This document shows, one piece after another, positions 12,761-25,279 of a DNA stretch of 64,000 nt. Below the pieces are notes generated by a model. The model was given only the letters and a program-made list of their open reading frames with translations, did not search any database and was not told where the DNA came from. The position numbers and the translations under genes were made by a program. Origin of the DNA: Onchocerca volvulus (Eukaryota; Nematoda; Chromadorea; Rhabditida; Onchocercidae); contig HG738137.1 in NCBI GenBank assembly GCA_000499405.2, positions 5,890,001-5,954,000 of the forward strand, given 5' to 3'. Numbering within the stretch: the first letter of the stretch is position 1; every line of letters begins with the position of its first letter.

Positions 12761-13877
12761 CTGTGCAAAATGGAAATTATCCTTGGCGAAGAAAGAGCGG
12801 AATATAGTCATCTCCTAATTACTAAGATCATTCGGCGCAGTGAATCTCTCATAGTAGTGTTACAACTGTACATAAGTTTATTCTAATTTTATGAGAGAAG
12901 TAGTGTTAGCCGTAAATCCATATGCTTAGATTATCGATCCGTATAATCGTTTTATTTAAGGAAATGAATCAAAATGTAACAGTACCTTTTTTCCTTTTCT
13001 CCTTGAAACTTCGTGAATAAAATCCTACTTCACTTGGCCATATCTGGTTGTTTTTTTTTTTTTGTAATAAACTGTCCAAATGGAATTTATGGGATGGAAG
13101 AGTGGGAATTTAGGTAAATTTCATTATAGCAGTCAAATAGACAGATTTCAATGAGAGGAGAAAAACTGAATAATTCTAATTGTGATTTACGGCAACATGG
13201 ATCAATTAATATTAAACTGAATATAAGTAATATAGAACTAAAAGAAAGAATCACAAATCTCAAGAACTGTTTCACATAGATAACTCTTTTCAAACCAGAG
13301 AAAAAAGTTTTTGAATTTGCAATGAATCGGAACATGTGAAGTTTTAGCAAAACTCAATTAGCGAATAAAAAGATATAACATTTAGTTGTAAATGCGGTAT
13401 CTTTTTATTTTCTTACCATAATGCGCTAACGAAGAATATTTGGCATATAATGGTCTTTGAGGAAGTTGAAAATTTTTAATCGAAAAATCCCAAGGGACGC
13501 AATGAAAGTTAGGTCCATATTGAAAGATCAAGAACGATTGAAAAGACATCAGAACAGGTGCTAATTATTTCATAAACGTTATAGCATATACCATCTCAAC
13601 AGTGCTGATAGCATAAACCGAACTGCTATTCTAAGAATTTGTTGTCTGGATTTCTTTCAATCAGGAAGTTTTTTTGCTATTAGCTATGATACTGTTTATA
13701 AAAATCTCCAAGAAATCTAACGAAAATGGATCAAATTCAGAACTCCAAAATCTCCAACGCATCCACTGTGCAAATATTTCAATATATTCAAAGGTGAGGA
13801 AGGGATGCTGTAATAAATGTAATAATATCGAATAGTAAAAATTCTATTTTTATGTCAGCAAACAATCCACCACAGTG

Positions 13878-16800
13878 TTATCCACAGCCTCCGCAGCCAC
13901 CACAACCACCACAACCACCGCAACCACCACATGCACCACAAGCACCTACAAAATATGGACATTTTCACATCGTCAAATATACAGCACTTCTCACGTTATT
14001 CAGAAATTCAGAAATTTATTCTCATTCGAAATAGAAGGGGAAGCTGTAGTATCGAGATTAATTGAATAGTTTCCTGAAAAACCACTTTCTAACTTAGAAA
14101 TCAATCTAAATCTAATGAAATAACAATCTTGAAATGACAAACATATCGAAAACAAAGCAAAAATAAGTAGGATAAAGCATTATTGATGATATAATTGCTA
14201 AAGTAGCTGCATCTTCCAAGCAATCGTAAAAGGATTAAAATGAAGAATGACATATTAATACAGTAATGAACACAAAGTTTGAAAAAAAATATTTAACCAA
14301 CCACAAGCACCACATGCTCCACATGTACCATCATCGCAACTTCCTGCGCAAACAGCAAGTACTGCAGCAGTCATATCCAAATCTTCGTTAATTTCTTGAT
14401 GTGAGTTCAAGTGTCTGTTAGATAGTAATGCTTTTCCATAACCACACGCTAAGGTCAAAGGCCATTTATGACACTGATGTGCAATACTGTTTGTATCACT
14501 ATGCGAACGAATCTAAAATAAGATTTACTTAGCATTGAAGAACTCATACATCTTACTGGTCATTTTCCTGTCAGTTTATTGTCTAATTATTAGTTGCTCC
14601 TAATTCCTTAGCATATACTGTTTCAATTCTCACATCTCTTCAATACTATTATTTATTATGTAACAGTGACTTAATTGATATTTAGCAAAACAAATCCAAT
14701 AAACAGAAAATATTACACTTTCATGTGTCGAATAATTTGCATCATCAACGCAGCATATAACATAGCTTGTTCAATGTCAATCAATCTATCAAATCCAGAA
14801 AAAAGTTCAAAAAAATATGCGAAACTTCAAGAAAGCAAGTTTTTCTGTGTGGTGAGAAACAGACTGAATTGACGACTAATAACTTAAAAATTGTAGATAT
14901 TTACTTTATCAGGATTGCAAAGTACAAATAAAGTTGCGACACTGAAAACACAAGCGAGATGTTCGGCAGTTTGTATTGATCGACACTGTATTCGTTTACT
15001 TGATAGACGTGCTTGTGCTTCTGAAATAATAGTGTAAGGAGTTCATAACTTAATTTTCTCAGTTCTATTCCACATTTTATTACCTTCGTTCTAGTGCCTG
15101 AGGTCTGAGAGAAATTTCGTACATTTGTTCTTGGATTCGTCACTTCATTAAATTGTTGGCAAGCATCAAAACAGAAATAGGATGATCAAATAAGTTTAAT
15201 TTCTCTAGTCTAAGCTGGCGCTTCATTTCTTATCGAATCAAAATATACGCACATACATTTCATAATTCAATATAATATATGAAGTCGTTTTGCATGTTAC
15301 TCTTATTACAATTCAAGAACGTGATTCCAGTAATTTAAAATTCCCAATCGGAAGCTAATAAAATCATTTTGCTTTGTTCAGAATATTAAATTATCTCACA
15401 TACCTCCTATGACGAATAGTGTGCTTCCTTCAGGTCCAGGAATCTCGAACTTTTGTACAGTATTTTTCAGCAAGTTGAATGCATCTACCTTGAAATAATC
15501 TGCTTTGAAAGACAAAAGCATTTAAAAGAGGATTTCTAATTTAAATTCTCATATTCTCTTTCTTTGTATCACAAAACCTTAATATACCTGTAATTTCCCA
15601 GGGTTTCCAGGTTTTGCTTTCTGTTCTTTGTCGCCTGCAATTTTGCGGCTGAAACCAATCCATTTTCCTTTAACAATAGCGAAATCACCATCCTTATTCA
15701 TTACGACGATTGCTCGCTCATCTGGTGCTGACAAATGAGGCAGAAATTGCTGAAACATATAAAACAATAATTAGTTATATTTCTTTAAATTTGAGTAAAT
15801 CCTTCTTTTTCAAAGCTATTTTTCAATTGAAACTTAGCATGAAACACAACTCAATTGAAGAAAATAAATAATTAATTATATATTTATATATTTTTGAAAA
15901 CAGTTTTAAAAAAAGAGTGACTGGTAAGGATCACCACTGCAAAATGCTAAATAAATAATAGACTAACGAGATTAGCATCCAGTTGATCTTTTGAAGGAAG
16001 AGTATCGGCACCTATTAAATGAGCCATACAGAGTAATCTTTGTTGCCATCCGTAAACCAGTATCATTGATAACAGTAGCGAAGCACTATGTACAACCTGG
16101 ATGGTATATTTTGTTCCATCACGAGAATCCACTAGTCTGCAAATCATCACTGATAGCTGAATTCATTTTTTCGAAAATGGTTCGAAAAAGTCTTTTTTTT
16201 TAAAACTTTTTTCCAAATTAGTTCAGAATTCATTATGTTTCATCCATCAAATGCTTGTGCACCTTGAACTGCTCCATCTTGGGCTGGAGCACAATTATAT
16301 TACAAATGAACAGGTAATTTACAAAAAAGAAGAAAAGAAGGAACAAACGAATGTGTGGCTAAGTGAACAATTGCTGAGGACTGTAGACCGGCACGATTTA
16401 ATGCTGCCGATTGACACAAAAACCATAAATGACCATTTGGGATCAATTCTTGCTGCACAAATTCACCAAAAGTAAGTTGTAGTTCGCGATTCAACGATAG
16501 ACTATAATTTAATTTAGCAAGAATTGATTCTGGAATTAATTTAGAAAGATTATACAATTAGAAAACATTATAAAATTAGGAAAAGTCACATTCGTATGTA
16601 TGCAGAAATATAAGCTAACATTAAACTTTATAAAACAAGCGATTAAAAAGAGTGTAATAAACGGATAATTCCATTTACTTTGTCGTAATGTTAACCTTCG
16701 CTTTCAAATCTCCATTTGACTCACGACTTTTTACACTGACTTGAGCAACGTTTTGAAATACTTTCGAGTTCGGATGTGGTAGTAACTAAAAATTTCCATG

Positions 16801-19800
16801 CAGATAACTAATATGTTTCATTAAAAAGAATGAAATATAGGATTTCAGTAATTTTGCAAGATAATGGGCTTCTGAAAACGAAATAGATTTAATACTCTTG
16901 CGATTTAAGGTATTTCCCGATTGCTTTATGGCATAGTAAAGATTAAACTGGGATAGAAACAATTTATAATCAGATAATAATAAGGTAATTCAGTCTAAAA
17001 ATCAAAACAAAAATAAGTCAAATTTTATAACAATTGATAATGAATTTATTATTTAAGTAAGTAATCGAACAATTATAATTTGGAAATGAAATAGAGAGGA
17101 AAGAAATTATGAATGAATTATTTTTACCTGTTCTAGCGAAACAAGTCCAGTTAACTTAAGAAGATCTTTCTTTTGCAAGAACACTTTGTCGAAAAGTTCT
17201 AATTCAAGAAATAATTCTTTAGGGTTGCGTCGTTCAAATGGGAATTTCACGACTGATGAATTTGTAGAATTCTCGCTTGGTTGCCAAACCAATGAGAAAC
17301 CAGACTTTGTTACCTTAAAGAAGAAATTATTGAGTCATAGGAATTGAGTAGTATCACACAGGCTATAAAAATTTCCAAAGAATAAAACTTGGGAATTGAA
17401 GTTTCCGGAAAAGTTACCTGTTTTGAAGTGAGATCAGCATTGAATGTTGTGACCTTTTTATTTCCGTATAGCAATTTCAAACGGACTTGTTCCCGTTGCA
17501 ATGGAATTTCACGTAAAGTAATTGACGGTATATGCAATTGGCCATAAGTAATATTACTCAAATCTTGCGTTTCAAAACCCAAGAAAGATGGCGCCGCATG
17601 TCCTCTAAAGCAAAAAGTCATAATTAACACACCATCGTAAATATTATTTGTCTCATCTGATATTTTGGCAGTGACTGAATGTTTTTAGCTAATCTTCGAA
17701 AAAAGTGCGAGTGTCGCTTATGGAAGTCAGGATTGAAGACAGATAGTCCAGAATAGATGAATTTGAAATTGCCAACTCTTATCTCAATATCACAAATGAA
17801 ATAGATGATTTGTGAAAGTTTAAATCTACACTGTATGATAAATTGGTTTAATAAATAAGTAGAAAAGTGCTATTTGAAGAAATGAAAAGTTGAATTTTGA
17901 AGGATGTTAAAATCAAAGAGAATTTCTTCAGTTTCTTAAAATTTCGGAAATACTACAACATTTAAAAATACCTGTACATTGAACCTCTGCGCCAGAATCC
18001 AGTTTGGAAATGTGCAGCCCAAAGTCGTTTGGTCATCGCTTCACCTTTAAGCAATTTACTATTCTTGGTGCGATCGTTCACCGTATCATCATGTTTCATC
18101 AGCCAGCCGAAAATTGCTGTACAATCACGTAGGTAACAATGTGGATGGATCTAAATCGAAAACAAAATGTAGAAAAACTTAAAACGTGAAATTTAACGGA
18201 ATATTCTTTTTACTAATTTCTAGCTCAGTGAAAAACAATTTACAACTAAAATTGTAGCTTAAGCTCAAAATTTGTACTTTATCTTGGCCAAAAATGTCTT
18301 AAACAGAAAACCTGATGTGTGTGCCACACAAGATCAAAATCATAGCAAGGTGTCAAAAATTGATCCGTATAAGTTTGTTTCAACAATAGAAAATAAAGGT
18401 ATCGTTCTACAGCTTCGCTAATAAACTTTGGAGACGTATAATGTGGCAATGAGATCTGAAAATTTGGAGTGAATGTATTGAAAGTTGATGAAATTGACAA
18501 AAATTTCGAATTCAAAATTTATCGAAACAATAAATTCGATTCGCTCATTTTTTTCGAAATATCTGTTGAAGCATAGTTTTGCTTCGAAAGAATTCATCAA
18601 TTTCAAAAAAAAAACTCCACAAGAAATTAGCACCTGATAATTAAAATTACGTTGTCGTTGTGCGGCAGCGGCGATATCATATGATGATCTTGGCTGGTAT
18701 GGTTGATGGTTCTTGGCTTTGGAACTCAAAAAATCGTAAGGCTCATCACCGCAAAACTTTTGCCAAACGCTAACAGATTGTTCGTATCGTTGTTGGATTT
18801 CATCCGAATTAAATAATTTGTGATCAATTATAGTACCACATATCATTTCACAGTCCTGAAAATCATTCAAATGACAAGCAAATATTATCATCGCTTATGA
18901 TAACGTTATCATTTCGGCATAATACATCATCCGTACCAATGAATTTATGGGCGAATGAGTTAATTCATCAAATCTTCTGATGGAAGTGAAAATTATTCAA
19001 CTTATAAACGAGCGCTGTTTCTAGAAAATTCCAAGTTTCTTAACTGATAAGTTATGAGAAATTGAAGTGGAAAAAGGAAGTGAGAATGAAGCAAAATAAA
19101 AAGTTTCCTAAAAAAATCGCTCCATTCTAAGGACCGACCTGTTGATAATGTATTGGACTAAGCATATGGCAGTGCCATACCCAATGAACATCCAATGGCG
19201 GTATATTTTTGATATCTGGCCGGGTTGCCTGCAAGAAACAAAAGTTTGATAAAAAAGTTGATCAAGAAAACCTGGCGAAACTTGAATGCAAGTAATTATC
19301 ACACATATTCTTTTTGACTTTACCGCATTTTAGATATTTGTGCATTCAATAACGATCGAATCAGAATCTAATCATTTCATTTGATTTCACATAATTCATC
19401 AGTTTCATTTCCTCTCCCATATTTGTTACCTAACGATAAATTAAAACACATTAATAAATTAATTTAATGCATTTAGACTCTATTGACATAATCCTTCTCA
19501 TCTTTATTGACGAAGCTAACCATCCTTCGAAACACAATTAATTAATTAATTTGATACATGACAAATTCTATTGACATAGTCCTTCCGATCTTTATTGATG
19601 AAACTAATCATCCTTCTCAAAAGAATTCTAATTCCATGATTCTGTCCACATAAAATTTTTTTCTTTTCTTGATGTTAAAATACGAATCAGTTCAATTCAT
19701 GTAATCAGTAAAATCATCACTGTGAATTTATCAAGCAAACTTTTGCGATGCAATTCTTTCATATCTCTTTTCCTCATTTCATTTCAATGAGGGAACTGAA

Positions 19801-21108
19801 ATAGATCTAATGTCCACTGTCACTTTATGCTAACTTCAAGTAATCAAATATTTAGGATATGAGCAATTACTTGTATAATTTTTTCAAGTTTTTGTTTCAA
19901 GCTCCTTTAAGGAGCTTGAAAAATGATATTCATAAAAACTTCAGTTTTTTGTAAAAACTGAGATAAAGTATGAAAATAGAATAGATCACTAATGACATTT
20001 GCACTTTTTTCTAATTCCTATTCGTCAACTTTGCCGTATTTTTTACATACCCTTATGAGATTATCAGAAATACTTTTTCAAAAAGAGTAGATTAAGCAGA
20101 CAAAATACATATTTGATGGTTAAAGAAAGTTGGCTAGAAAGAAGAAACTCTTCAGATGCTTCAACGAACGTCCTTAAAGGTTATTTTCATAAAAAAAGTA
20201 AATCTCTAAATCGAAATTTTTTTAGAAATTTGCAGGAACTTCGACAGTTTTTTAGCAGCCTTATGGCGAATCATTTGATTAAATAGTGGCTATCGGTCGT
20301 TTTCGAAAGATACGTCTAATTGTGAAATATGATTGAAGTCATTTTATCATCACTTCAGAATCATCCGAAGAAATGTACTTAAGAGAAAAAATTCTAGTTA
20401 CAAATATATATAATAAGACAACTTGAAAATTTTACTTCATCGATTTTTATTCAGATTTGAAAAAATTTGTTAAAATAAGTGACAACTAAATAAGTGAGAA
20501 AGTGACAAGTAATTCAATAAAAGATTTCACTTTAAAATTCACATCGCGACATTCAAATAGTGAACATTTAAAAAACATTATTAACTTTGGATACACATTA
20601 TCTGCATGATAAGATAACAAATTTGGCAAAGAATTAATCAGTTTGAATATTTTAACAAAAAAATTTTAAAAGTTTTGGCATTTTTGATTTTAATAAAGAT
20701 TCTATTTTCGTGATATGTATATTTTATCGAATACTTCGGGAGCTAAATCAAAAAAAAATAATAATAATGATAATAAATTACCTGCATAGGAAGCCAAAAA
20801 CATTCGTATCGCCGGATGGCGTTTTCGATGACACTTCGTTCATAAAGTATTGGAGCTTTGCGATCAATCATTCGCAAGAAATTGGCTTCTCTTTGACTGG
20901 CCGTTAACAAGTCGATAGAAATACATTTTCGCATTTGTTCAATATTTGAGCGAAGAGTAGGGACGATTTGGTGATATTCAGGCGGTTGAGAATCTGTATA
21001 TGTAATGCTTGTGCTTCTTACATCACGATTCCAGGTATTGCAATCTACATTACTCGGCCCCGGTAAATTAATAGCATTATCAGAATCGTGCAGTTCCAAG
21101 CCTGCCAT
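13878..21108 (-). CDS. Glycine-rich domain-containing protein (GRDP/DUF1399 family)
   Basis: Exons, 5' to 3': 21108-20782, 19228-19139, 18855-18634, 18455-18312, 18150-17972, 17604-17418, 17313-17128, 16785-16679, 16501-16304, 16136-15968, 15749-15588, 15488-15404, 15228-15144, about 15020-14905, 14512-14302 and 13945-13878 (stop). The product is about 844 residues. The N-terminal half carries two W-H-x-H motifs, DVHWVWHCHMLSP near residue 122 and DFDLVWHTHQ near 252, with YECFWLPMQ just before the first; this is the conserved core of the DUF1399/GRDP-like family. The C-terminus is a Gly/Cys tail (CDDGTCGACGAC, then repeated GGC), spliced across 14302/13945. The family is known from plants and invertebrates, and its molecular function is poorly defined. 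The start ATG directly abuts a 3' acceptor (AG at 21109-21110). All joins keep phase except 15144/15020, which is off by one base in my model, so a small exon or another splice site is missing there. The first intron is 1.55 kb. Confidence 0.85.
13889..13945. repeat. Coding CCACAA-type microsatellite encoding the Gly/Cys tail
   Basis: On the plus strand this is a run of CCACAACCACCGCAACC-like hexamers. On the minus strand it reads as GGT-GGT-TGT codons in frame with the upstream GRDP exon. The repeat is therefore coding, and Pro/Gln- or Thr-rich ORFs on the other strand are shadows. Confidence 0.8.
19460..19616. repeat. Two-copy tandem duplication within the first GRDP intron
   Basis: CTATTGACATAATCCTTCT, then CTTTATTGACGAAGCTAACC and ATCCTTC, recurs about 85 bases downstream as CTATTGACATAGTCCTTCC, then CTTTATTGATGAAACTAATC and ATCCTTC. 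The copies are about 85 percent identical by eye and are separated by a TTAATTAATTAA spacer. Confidence 0.7.
19896..19920. repeat. Perfect 12-bp palindrome
   Basis: TTCAAGCTCCTT and its exact reverse complement are separated by a single T. A weaker hairpin (CAGTTTTT/AAAAACTG) follows at about 19943-19962. Both lie inside the long first GRDP intron; on the minus-strand transcript they would form a short stem. Confidence 0.6.
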
Positions 21109-21110
21109 CT

Positions 21111-24100
21111 AAAATCACTAATTTAGATGTCAAACAAAAAGCTTAACTTTTCTCGTTTCTTTCTCTTCTATTTCCTAAATCGATTGCTGATGATGATTTT
21201 TCCAGGACTTCTACTTAAAGGGAGAAGAGGAGAAAAAAAGAGGTGGAAATGGAAAAAAAAACGGTCGCATTCGTCGCACTTCTCGTCACCTTTCAGGAAT
21301 CCATCCATGCACTTCTCCAACGTAATACTTTTTCTGATAAAACGACGTAGTCTTCCTTCCCTTCCAATCTGCATTAATGCTTAGCAAGAGCAGCACTAAC
21401 GCCTGCTCGCACTACTACTAAAACTACTACTATTGCATGTTGCAGCTGCAATCAGCAAAACTTTCAGGCTAGAGAGTAACATGTTTGAAGCTCAAATAAA
21501 TTCGCTTTTTCACTCTACCCATCTATCCAATATCATTCGGAAAATAACAAAATATGCAATCTTCCGTCAATTGCTTGCAATATCTGCGGAATATAAGTGA
21601 TACCATTTATTAGTTAGCCAAGAATATCTATATTCCACGATGCTATAACACCAAGGGCCTAGGCTCGTTGACATTTCTGCTCTGGGCCAAATGAAAGTTT
21701 TGAATTTGAAGTGTTTATAACTATTTGATGATAGTAAAATTGGTGCTGATACAAGCAAAAAATAAACTCATCTTTTGTCTTTTTTTTTGAAAGAGCTTCT
21801 CTACGGTAAATGTGCATTTCCTCTTATCCAATGTTATCCTCTAATTCCAAAATTTTATTAGAATCGATCAGAAACTACTTTTTTTTCTATACTCATTGCC
21901 AGCTTTTTGTCTCTTAAAAGAAAATTTTTTCATTCAATGTCAAAACTTTTAATTAAATAATTGCTCCCACGCAATCAGCTATTCTATTAGTCAATTTCCT
22001 TGGTTTAACTGTTTTCAATCTTTCAACATTGCAACATTGATACTGACAGATTAATCAAAATTCTTGGCATAATTTTCATGGATCAATAAATAAATGAGAA
22101 AGCATTGCAATAGTCCAATGTTATAAGCGCAGCACATTGATTTTTTTTTATAAACAATAAAACTTATGAAAGTTTGAAGGATTGCTTGATGATTCAAATC
22201 CTCAGAAATCAATCAATCGATGATCTTTCTCAAGCACTACACATATTCTATATGATTTCTCATTAAGTTTGCCTATCATGACATAACAATTGCTCTTTTT
22301 TACAACATTTTCAAAGTTTTTAGAAGATTCAACGAAATTTATGATTGAAAATTGATTCGCTTTATTTCAAGGCTTCTAAATATTCATTGCACAACAATCT
22401 GAATGCAGAATACGAGGTATCCAACAATTCAATATATTATATTATTTAAACTATATCGCTCAAATATTTAACATCAGGAAAATGTCCAATTTTTGATACC
22501 TTTAAAAGAGGAAGAGAAAAATTTTATATTTGTGTGTTATTGATGAACTAATTATAAATAAGAATTGTTCTTATCCGAAACGGAACATTAATAGATGCTC
22601 TAAAAGATATTTAGAATATTAAAATAAAAAATTTAATTGATGGATTTCATTGCCATCTATTCTAATCATTCACAGTGTCTATGTAGGACAGACCACTTCA
22701 GGAAATTCTTGTATGAGAGATTATCTTTCTAGGCATTTAAAATGAAGGATAGTTTTTTTACTGCCATAGTATATGGCCAGCATAATTATGAAAATCAATA
22801 GTAATGATGCGGAGAGAAACAAATTAATGGATATATCAATCCCTCAGAGAGTGAAGTGATCAGACGAAGGATCAGACTCCCTCGTAATTTTTCTGTATCT
22901 AAGAACTCCATTTCAATCATTCCTTATTTCTTGAAGTTACACTAACTTTTCTCGCTGCAAACCATTCGTTATTCTCACCATTCATAGCAAAAAATTTACT
23001 ATATGATTTCAGGAGCATTTTTTGATGAATAGTATAGTCAGAGTTAAATAGCCATATTTACATAGAAAAACATATTGAATTCAAATAAGCTATTTTCAAA
23101 TTAGAATTATCACAGAGAAAAAATGAAAAACATAGCAAGGAATGCTGCAAGATCATTCAAAATAATCAGCCAATCACTGCATATCATATGGGATGAATAA
23201 AACCTAGATCATCCCATGCATCTTTATAAATTTTATTGAAAAATTTTCCTTTTTAATAAATTGAACTAATTCTTCACGATTTGATGTTAAATGGAAATTA
23301 ATTGAAATTCCAAAAAAATTCTGATTCCTAACTATAACACAAAAAACAATGCTGTAGTACAAATGTGTCAAGTAAACTAACAGCATAGTTATTTCAGCTT
23401 TCCAACTGTTTAGATAAAATAAAATAAGCTATTTTCTAATTAGATTAAAAGTTATTTTACCTTCAGCATTAAAGTTGAATAAGGGATTTCCCTCTAAATT
23501 TCAAGTTGAATAAAGAAGAATGACCACTGAAATGAAAGCTATATGTAAAGCGAATAAAATCAGATAAAACATATAATAGGCCTAATAAAGCATTAGAGAA
23601 TACTACATATTTGAAAATCATCCAATTTATGGCACATTTTTAAATAATATCAAGCTAACTGCTTGTATTTCTCTGTACTTCGTGAACGGCTTCCTACACG
23701 AAGTATCTCGTGTGTTGTTGCCTTCGTTTCTTTATCAATTTCGTTTATTTCAAGCAATATCTATTCGCACATTTCCGTCGAATTCGGCTGCAACTTATTT
23801 CATTGGGATTAAAATTAAATTTTCAGCAAAAACTTCGATTTTTCTTTTGCAAGTCTCGACTTTTCAGACCAGAGAATTTTTTATTTAATTTCTCGAAAAA
23901 TATTCATGCCAAGTGCATAAATACTAGAGAAAAAATTTAATTAAAATCCACCAGTTTATTCAATTCTTTATAAACCTTTTGAAACAAAAGCTTAGCACCA
24001 TGAAGCTTTTTATGCAAATTCTCACTTTTTAATTGAAGTGCTTCCATTTGGAAAATTTCAGATTATGTGTGAAAAGCAATTCTATGGCAGTTTATGACAA

Positions 24101-24140
24101 CTGGGTACAGATCTTGAGGAAAACAAATGAACAGAAGAGT
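21111..24140. other. Spacer upstream of the GRDP gene
   Basis: About 3 kb with only composition-driven ORFs. The 21.15-21.45 kb part is less AT-rich, with purine runs, and may hold the GRDP promoter. Nothing else is recognisable. Confidence 0.45.
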
Positions 24141-24146
24141 ACATAG

Positions 24147-24217
24147 TTTTTAAGCACATGCTTTCTATTTCACCAATAAAGAGTTCATTAGTAAAATAGA
24201 AAGCATGTGTTTAAAAA
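24147..24217. other. Long near-perfect hairpin (possible small-RNA precursor or MITE relic)
   Basis: The arms at 24147-24170 and 24194-24217 are 24 bases each and pair with one mismatch (core AAGCACATGCTTTCTATTT). The loop is 23 bases. Stem and loop lengths fit a pre-miRNA-sized hairpin, but the near-complete pairing is also typical of a MITE end or a siRNA-type foldback. It lies just downstream of, or inside an intron of, the small secreted-protein gene. Confidence 0.45.
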
Positions 24218-24351
24218 ATTCTTACATTTTTCTTGACATAACTATTTTCAGATTTAAAACGCTGCAAATCTTTTCACTTCAAGCGTTTTTCTATTTATTA
24301 CTATAGAGAGAATCTAATTAGATATGCCAAAGCGATTTTTAGTGAAATTAC

Positions 24352-24652
24352 TTGAGCCGATGATGATATTTCCTTATTTGTCACTTTTGCAATCCTTTCT
24401 TCAACTCTTTTTAGAGCACTTTCCAAACTTTCTTTTACACTATCACTCAACTCATACATTCTTTTTCTTACTGCAATAATCCCTTGCAATATAGAAATGT
24501 TTCTTCTCTAAAAATTATTTATTCGGCAATAAAGCAAATTAGATGAACAATTCATCGTTTTTCACCACAGCATCACTCAGAACTATTCGTTCTCCAGGAA
24601 TATAAAAGATCTTCTCTGTTACTTCAGCAGAGCAGACGATAAACAAAAACAT
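24352..24652 (-). CDS. Putative small secreted protein (3' end unresolved)
   Basis: Two in-phase exons: 24652-24566 (29 codons) and 24507-24352 (52 codons). The first begins MFLFIVCSAEV, a short hydrophobic leader with a plausible Ala-x-Ala-like cleavage region, followed by EKIFYIPGERIVLSDAV. The second is helical and charged, with a likely coiled coil (SVKESLESALKRVEERIAKV), and ends at a clean donor (GCTCAA, then GTAATT). If the exon is not spliced, the frame continues to a stop at 24301. No downstream exon was convincing. I do not recognise the family. The reading frame upstream of the Met stays open to an acceptor (TTATTGCAG), so the true start could be further upstream. Confidence 0.5.
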
Positions 24653-24779
24653 AACTAGACAGTAATTCTTGATGAGAAGCTGCAATAAATTAAGAGAGTT
24701 TTGGGGATACGGAACTATGCAAAATAAAAGTCACTGAGCTGGGAGTTTCTTCTTTGTCTATTTTTTTTTTTCATTTTAT

Positions 24780-25272
24780 CTACATTGATTCGTTTTGTGT
24801 TATCTAATCCTGGAGGTTATTCGTTTTCTGGTATTAGTCGGTACATAATTCTATTCTTACTGCACGCTGTTTCGATAATTTTTTTTAAATTTTTCTGCCT
24901 ATTTTGATGGTGCTTTTCGTAATTGAATGTAACCTTTGATATACTGGATGTAGTACCATTTGAATTCTAAGATGGCTTTTTCTCGTGTTAATGTTTTATC
25001 TTTTTGGTTTACTTTTGTGGCTCTGTTAATGGTTATCAGTCTTTTTTATTGGAGGTGGTCCCGGCAGTAGTTGGACTTTTATCCTCTTTCAAGAGTCGAG
25101 AATCTAGTATGATTTTGGCTTTGCATACTGTTGGTCTTGGCTCTTTGTTGGGTCACTACTCCATATGGTCACTACTCAGAATATATGTTGCACTGCTGTG
25201 ACTTTGGATTAGATTAGAAAAATAACCTGAACTATTTTTGCACTGTTTGTGGCTTTCTTCTGAGTTCAGAAG
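24780..25272 (+). pseudogene. cox1: Nuclear copy of mitochondrial cox1 (numt)
   Basis: The plus strand carries successive blocks matching nematode cytochrome c oxidase subunit I. In order they are SNPGGYSFSG, a block around RVNVLSFWFTFVALLMV, then GGPGSSWTF, LALHTVGLGSLLG, and MVTTQN..CTAVTLD. TGA appears where COX1 has Trp (for example GGTAATTGAATG-like and ACCTGAACT), as expected of the invertebrate mitochondrial code. Blocks are split by frameshifts and stops, and a short segment is missing after SLLG, so the copy is dead. It is markedly richer in T and G than the surrounding DNA, like nematode mitochondrial sense strands. It lies just upstream of the small secreted-protein gene. Confidence 0.88.
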
Positions 25273-25279
25273 TCAGCCA

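Larger units (their letters stand above)
10893..13877. other. Spacer between Ig gene and GRDP gene
   Basis: No ORF here has splice or motif support. The stretch holds a two-copy local duplication (about 11256-11318) and a dispersed direct repeat (about 12018-12085 and 12690-12755). It serves as 3' flank for both convergent genes. Confidence 0.5.

Noticed and set aside
13852..14069. Plus-strand Pro/Gln- and Thr-rich ORFs
   Set aside because: They are the antisense of the Gly/Cys tail exon of the GRDP gene, which joins its upstream exon in phase on the minus strand.
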